DNA from: Cymodocea nodosa
Lineage: Eukaryota; Streptophyta; Magnoliopsida; Alismatales; Cymodoceaceae
Length of the DNA: 64,000 bases
Direction of reading: 5' to 3'
Assembly (NCBI GenBank): GCA_036874045.1
Contig: CM072337.1
Location: forward strand, 6,572,001-6,636,000
Shown here one piece after another: positions 59,500 to 64,000 of this stretch (position 1 is the first letter of the stretch; each line of letters starts with the position of its first letter). The notes beneath the pieces are model-generated. The model did no database searches. It saw nothing but the letters and a program-made list of their open reading frames with translations, and was not told where the DNA came from. A program made the position numbers and the translations under genes.

Positions 59500-61430
59500 A
59501 CAAGAACAATAATCCAAGCCATAATTCCACTATGAGGAGTTGATTAGATAAATCTGTTTCTTCCATATATTTTTATCTATGGTTAAATCTTTGACTAAAT
59601 TACATAAATTAAATTTTTTTCTCATAATTCCTAACCAAGTAGTTTTAGGCTTTCCTCTACTTCTTTTAGTTTTGCGAAAAATAATTTTCCTCTCCTAATT
59701 GGTGCATTCTTTGTTCTTTTAAGAATATTATTGAACCACTTAATACAATTTTCTTTTATTTTCAATTGGTGCAACTCCTCTATTTCTAATAAAGTTATTT
59801 TTTAGTTTATCTCTTATCATATTGCCATTCATTCATCTAAACATATGCATTCCAACAACACTAACTTTTTCCATATAGTCATGCTTTATAGCTCATAAAG
59901 CATATTTAGATGAATTGCAGTTCTATAGATTTTTTTTTAAATTTTAAGACCATCCTTCTATCACATAACAATGTAAAAGTATTTTTGTACTTCATCCATT
60001 CCATTTTATTCCTGTGAATGACATCTTCTCTAATTGCATCATTTCACTTATTATAGATCCTAAGTATTTAAAAGTTCTATGAATCTCATGAACATTTAAT
60101 TTTTTTCGTCATCATCTAATCATATACTTTAATCATTATTCCTATTTTTGTTGAACTTGCATTTCATATATTCAATTTTAACTTTCTCAATTTAAATCTT
60201 TTGCACTCTAAAGTATCATTTCATGATTCTAATTTAGAGTTAATTTTTGACTTACTTTCATCAATTGAAATTATGTCATTAGCAAATAGCAAACACTAGG
60301 CTATTTTTCCTTGAATTTTCTTAATTATTTCATCCATAACCAAGACAAATAAATATGAATTTAGAGAATATCCTTGGTGGAAACCTATTTCTATTGGAAA
60401 TTTTTTAGTTTGTCCTCCTATAGTATTAATGTTAATAATTACTCTTTCATACACATCCTTCATAATTTCAATATATCCTATGGATATTCCTTTCCTTTTT
60501 GAAATCTACTATAATAAGTTTCTAGATACCATATCATAAGTTTTTTCTAAATTAATGAAAACCATGTTATGTTTTGGTGGGCCTTTGGTTTAGTCTTTCT
60601 TACTTGTATCTCTTTTGTTTTGTTTTTTGGACCTTGCCCCATGAATAGATCAAAGATTTTCCTTTAAAAAATTAATGAAAACCACATGGAGGTCCTTTTT
60701 TTTCAAAATTTTTTATTAGTTGTGCAAGTAAATAAATAGCTTTCATCGTTGACCTACTCTACATAAACCTAAATTGATTTTTTGTGATTTTAGTTACATG
60801 TCTTAGTTTTTCTCAATTACCATTTCCAATAATTTTATAGCACCATAATAATTATTATAATTTTATGTCTTCCTTATTCTTAAATATAAGTATTAAAAAA
60901 ACTCTTTCTCTATTCATTTATCACGTTCTTTGTCTTTAAAATTATATTAAAATTTTTAATTAACCACTTAATCTCTACTTCACCTATGCACTTCCATACT
61001 ACAATAGGAATAGCATTTAATTCAATAGTTTTCTTATATTTCATTTTCTTAATGACTTCCTCTACCTTTAGAATACTAATTCTTCTAAAATAATTATAAT
61101 TTATATCCTTTATATTGCTACACAAATTTTGCATGCAAGAGTTTCTTATAATAGATTCAACAATAAGTTTACTAAAATACCTACATCTATCATTTATTTC
61201 ATTTTCTTTTACTAAAATTTTACCATCCTTGCCTTTAATTCACTTGACTTAAATCTCTAGATTTTCTTTTTCTAACCTTAATGAATTTATATATTTTATT
61301 TTGCCATTTTTTTGTGTTCAAATTATTATATAATTCCTTACAAGCCTTATTTTTAACTTCACTAACATTGTTTTTAGCATTCCTTTTTTCTAACTTATAC
61401 TTTTTTGAATTTTCTTTGTTTCTACATTTA
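59500..61430 (-). pseudogene. LINE (non-LTR) reverse transcriptase, decayed
   Basis: Reading minus: an upstream region KKWQNKIYKFIKVRKRKSRD (about 61290), then RRISILKVEEVIKKMKYKK and IPIVVWKCIGEVEIKWLIKN (60960-61080), RT motif 1-2 of plant LINEs. MVFINLEKTYDMVSRN (from 60564) holds the first catalytic Asp region; IGFHQGYSLNSYLFVLVMDE (about 60340-60400) follows; LLFANDIISID (about 60265-60295) is the F/YADD box with Asp changed to Asn. The tail includes IYRTAIHLNMLYEL and IEELHQLKIKENCIKWFNNI. The protein order and wording recall RTE-type plant LINEs. Many stops and frameshifts; the 5' end is missing. It would nick DNA and copy its RNA in place. Confidence 0.8.
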
Positions 61431-62035
61431 TGATAGATTTTATATATCTAAAAATGGGTACTTGGCAACAAGCTTTGGTGACCTATTTTGACTCTGGATA
61501 TGATTTCTTGGGGAATTTCCCAAGTCATGGCCTATGAATAACATGCAAACCTACTTAGGGATTTCCTAGGGTGACTTTTCAAATTAGAAGCATTTGGCTA
61601 AAAACTTGTCTTGATTTTAATCTTCACAAGTCCTTTGAATATAGATTTCCTTCTTCACGATTTCTTCCATCTTTATGCTTCTCTACTGGCCAAGTTCTTC
61701 ATGAATGGATTTGCTTGTCTTAGCCTTTTTTCATTCTTGCATAAGATTATTCTACTTATAAGTGTATTAAGTTTTGTTACATCAAAATAGAAGAAGTGAT
61801 CTCCAACATCATACACTACTAGTTATAAGTGTACTAAATATATGCTTTGTAGTGTACTATTTACCACGTCAATGAAGCAACAAGTTGTTGCCAATTTCTT
61901 CTCTAGTTCTTTTCATAATTCAAGTGAGGGAAGTGAGAGCCAAGCAAAGCATCCCACATTTTCTTAATAAATTCCTCCAAGTCATCCACTCAATTTCAAC
62001 ACCAACATTTAGTTGGCACCTTCAAGGTTCCACCT
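61431..62035. other. Unassigned segment between LINE and copia element
   Basis: No gene recognised. It contains a short direct repeat with TATAAGTGTATTAAG (61757) and TATAAGTGTACTAAA (61814). Confidence 0.35.
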
Positions 62036-62149
62036 TGTGAATGTATATGGATGTTAAATGGAGGATCCATTTAGCCTTATTTGGACCTTATATATGTATG
62101 TTGTCTTAGAATGAAAGCACATTCACTTTTTCCTAATTTACTTCTAAGA

Positions 62150-62160
62150 TGGTATTAGAG
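62150..62160 (+). other. Primer binding site, initiator-Met type (element R)
   Basis: TGGTATTAGAG, one substitution from TGGTATCAGAG. Confidence 0.75.
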
Positions 62161-62597
62161 TAAGGTTATTAAGGTTAATCTCGTGAAAGCCACCCTCATT
62201 CTCCTCCCTTCTTTCAATGCTTCACACGACATAGTTGTCTTTAGTTAGCCGTAGCTCTACCTCCTTCCATTGAGAACTCCGTTGAAAGCCATTGTTGAGT
62301 CTTCCTTTTCATTCATGCAATTGATCTTTTGATTGGTGCCCTTGTACTATTGGGTTGAAGGTTGTCGCGTGTTGTCTATTCATGAGGGCCACAACTTGTA
62401 GCCTAGTCATGGATGCCTCATGCTTGTAGACTACTTGTTCTTGTGTTGTCCTCTTTGATGGTGGTGTTGGCTCCTATTGGTGTGGTAACTATGATTAGTG
62501 CATTTGCCTTCTTGTGCTGTGTGTAGTTGCCTTCTTGTTCTGTGTTTGCTATCTCTTTGTTTGCGAAACTTTTGATGGTTAGAGAGTTGGTACTTAG

Positions 62598-64000
62598 ATG
62601 GCTTTCAAAGAAACTTCCCTAATTCGTAGTCTTATACTTGTGTTAGAACAATTGAATGACTCTAATTACATCTTGTAGGCACAAAGCTTTGAGACAATTG
62701 TACTTGTCCATAAGAAAATAAGCCACTTGACTAGTGAACCTCCAAGTGAAAAATTTGAAGTCTATGATGATTGACTTATAGATGATGTAGTTATTGTCTC
62801 TTGACTACTTGTTAGTATTGAACCAACAATTGCTTGTAGTGTTTCTATGATGCGACCTACTTGCAAGATTTAGTTGTTTTTGAAGAAAACCTATGAGTAT
62901 GAGAAAAATGTGGTCAAAACTTTTCAGGTATATGAGAGACTGTTCACCCTTAGGTAAGGGGATCAGAGTCCCTAAGAATATTATATTGTCCTTCATGGGA
63001 TTGCTAAAGAATTGGATCTCTACCAATCTCCCACCATTGACATCATTGTGACTAAGCGTTACCACGAAGAGCCACTTATGGTTGCCTTCTTAATTGGTCT
63101 AACTCTTAATCTTAGTTCCTAGATTTGGGGTCAAGTACTTGGCCTGAACTAAATGCTTGATTTGAAAGAAACTTTTGCCAAAGTCCTGTGGATCTCCACA
63201 ATTATACCTCCTACACCTACTCTTATCGATAGAACGACTTTGGTTGCCTCCACTTCCCACACTTGCAAAAAAGGAGATGGAGGAAAAGGAAGACCCAAGT
63301 GCCAACATTGTGGCAAGCTTGGGTATTAGTTTGAAAAATGTTGGGACAAATTTGGCAAGCCTATTTGAGCCCGAATTGTTATAGACATATGAGAGCTTTC
63401 TTCATTTATAGTAACCATTGATGATATACTACAATGGTGAAGGTTTCCAAGGCTTACCTTAAAAGGTTGATGTAGTCACAATTGACCTCTACTCAAGCCA
63501 CGACAACACTAGTCTCTCACTCTTCAGGTATGAGTTCCGTTATGACAACTAGAGAAGACACCACTTCCTAGATTGTAGACTCAAGAGCCTCTTAGCATAT
63601 GACAGATAGTCTCTCCTTATTTGACTGAATACAACACCTACCAAATCTTGGTAGTGTGATTTTTCTTAATGGTTGGACTTGCAAAGTTTTTGGTAGAGGG
63701 TTTGTTCAGATCACTTCTAATATTTCTTTTGACCAAACCCTTTATGTACTTGAATTACTTGTCAATCTTCTTTCTATTAGTGTCATTATTATTCAATTTT
63801 CATGCTCTGTAACATTCTTTCCTTTCCATTATACCTTTTAGGACCTTCGAACGGGGTGAGGATTGATTTCAGGCATAAAGGTAGCGATGACGTCTACACC
63901 TTTGTGCGAAACACATTTAGTTCTGGCTTGGTTGCATTGTTGTCATTTGATGACTCCTCTACCTCCTCCATACTTTGGCACTATTGTCTAGGGCATTTGT
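62598..64000 (+). pseudogene. Ty1/copia Gag-protease-integrase start (element R)
   Basis: ATG at 62598 (MAFKETSLIRSLILVLEQLN). Stops and frameshifts are frequent, but order is preserved: Gag (TIDIIVTKRYHEEPLMVAFL, a region typical of UBN2-type Gag), a zinc knuckle CQHCGKLGY near 63297-63340 with Tyr in place of the His, the protease site VDSRAS (D codon 63578), where Arg replaces the Gly of D-S-G, followed by HMTDS, then a VLELLVNLLSIS segment, and finally LWHYCLGHL (63973-63999), the start of the GAG-pre-integrase HHCC region. The loss of protease Gly and zinc-knuckle His shows an inactive copy. The element continues past the window. Confidence 0.75.

Larger units (their letters stand above)
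62036..64000 (+). mobile_element. Ty1/copia element, 5' part, decayed (element R)
   Basis: A probable short LTR (TGTGAATGTATATGG at 62036 to about 62149, with TATA box TATATATG at 62093) is followed by an iMet-type PBS TGGTATTAGAG (62150-62160), a 440-bp leader, then gag and protease in the expected order, reaching the integrase start at the window edge. LTR start is a guess from TG and size; the PBS and gene order are firmer. Confidence 0.65.

Overview
The window is nuclear DNA from a vascular plant, most likely an angiosperm. It is AT-rich, has almost no host genes, and is packed with nested LTR retrotransposons. Both plant primer-binding-site types occur (tRNA-Asp type TGGCGCCGTTGCC and initiator-Met type TGGTATCA), along with an Athila-like Ty3/gypsy Pol, Ty1/copia Gag, protease and reverse transcriptase fragments, a LINE reverse transcriptase, and one plausible host first exon. 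I cannot name the species.

Layout. 1-3027: 5' end of a minus-strand Athila-like element (family G, copy G1), inserted into the F-box ORF of plus-strand copy G2, whose 3' part and 3' LTR fill 3028-7460. 7461-16202: a mosaic of copia gag, copia LTRs (family K, minus), a truncated G LTR (G4), a copia reverse transcriptase fragment, and the LTR, gag and protease of a Tork/TNT-like copia element (T1). 16203-32653: the centrepiece, a 16.4-kb G element (G3) with both LTRs. 32654-36937: a copia remnant and another G LTR (G5). 36938-46936: a complete K LTR, two accessory 'ORF-X' remnants and a further copia-like LTR (family M). 46937-56190: a K LTR split by a clean 7.8-kb non-coding LTR element (a LARD) with a perfect 5-bp target duplication. 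56190-57420: an M LTR fragment and intergenic DNA. 57420-58031: promoter, 5' UTR and first coding exon of a probable host gene. 59500-61430: a decayed LINE. 62036-64000: the 5' end of another copia element.

Most notable is family G. In G3 the internal order is PBS, then a zinc-knuckle nucleocapsid fused to protease, RT, RNase H and integrase, then ORF-X (plant-transposon-protein-like), then the Gag capsid, then an F-box protein, then PPT and LTR. The capsid thus lies downstream of pol instead of upstream, and an F-box gene has become part of the element. The 5' arrangement is seen again in G1 and the F-box 3' arrangement again in G2, so the two ends are family structure rather than one-off insertions. 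Each of the three spacers before ORF-X, capsid and F-box has a TATATATA run and inverted copies of a motif that also fills the LTRs.

A second signal crosses families. The core TAACTNNNCG recurs many times in the LTRs of gypsy family G and copia families K, T and M, with a family-specific three-base centre (CAA, TAA, ATC, NTT). This looks like a shared host-factor binding site gained by unrelated retrotransposons. All protein-coding TE genes here carry stops or frameshifts; the least damaged are the NC-protease ORF of G3 and its F-box ORF (one nonsense codon).
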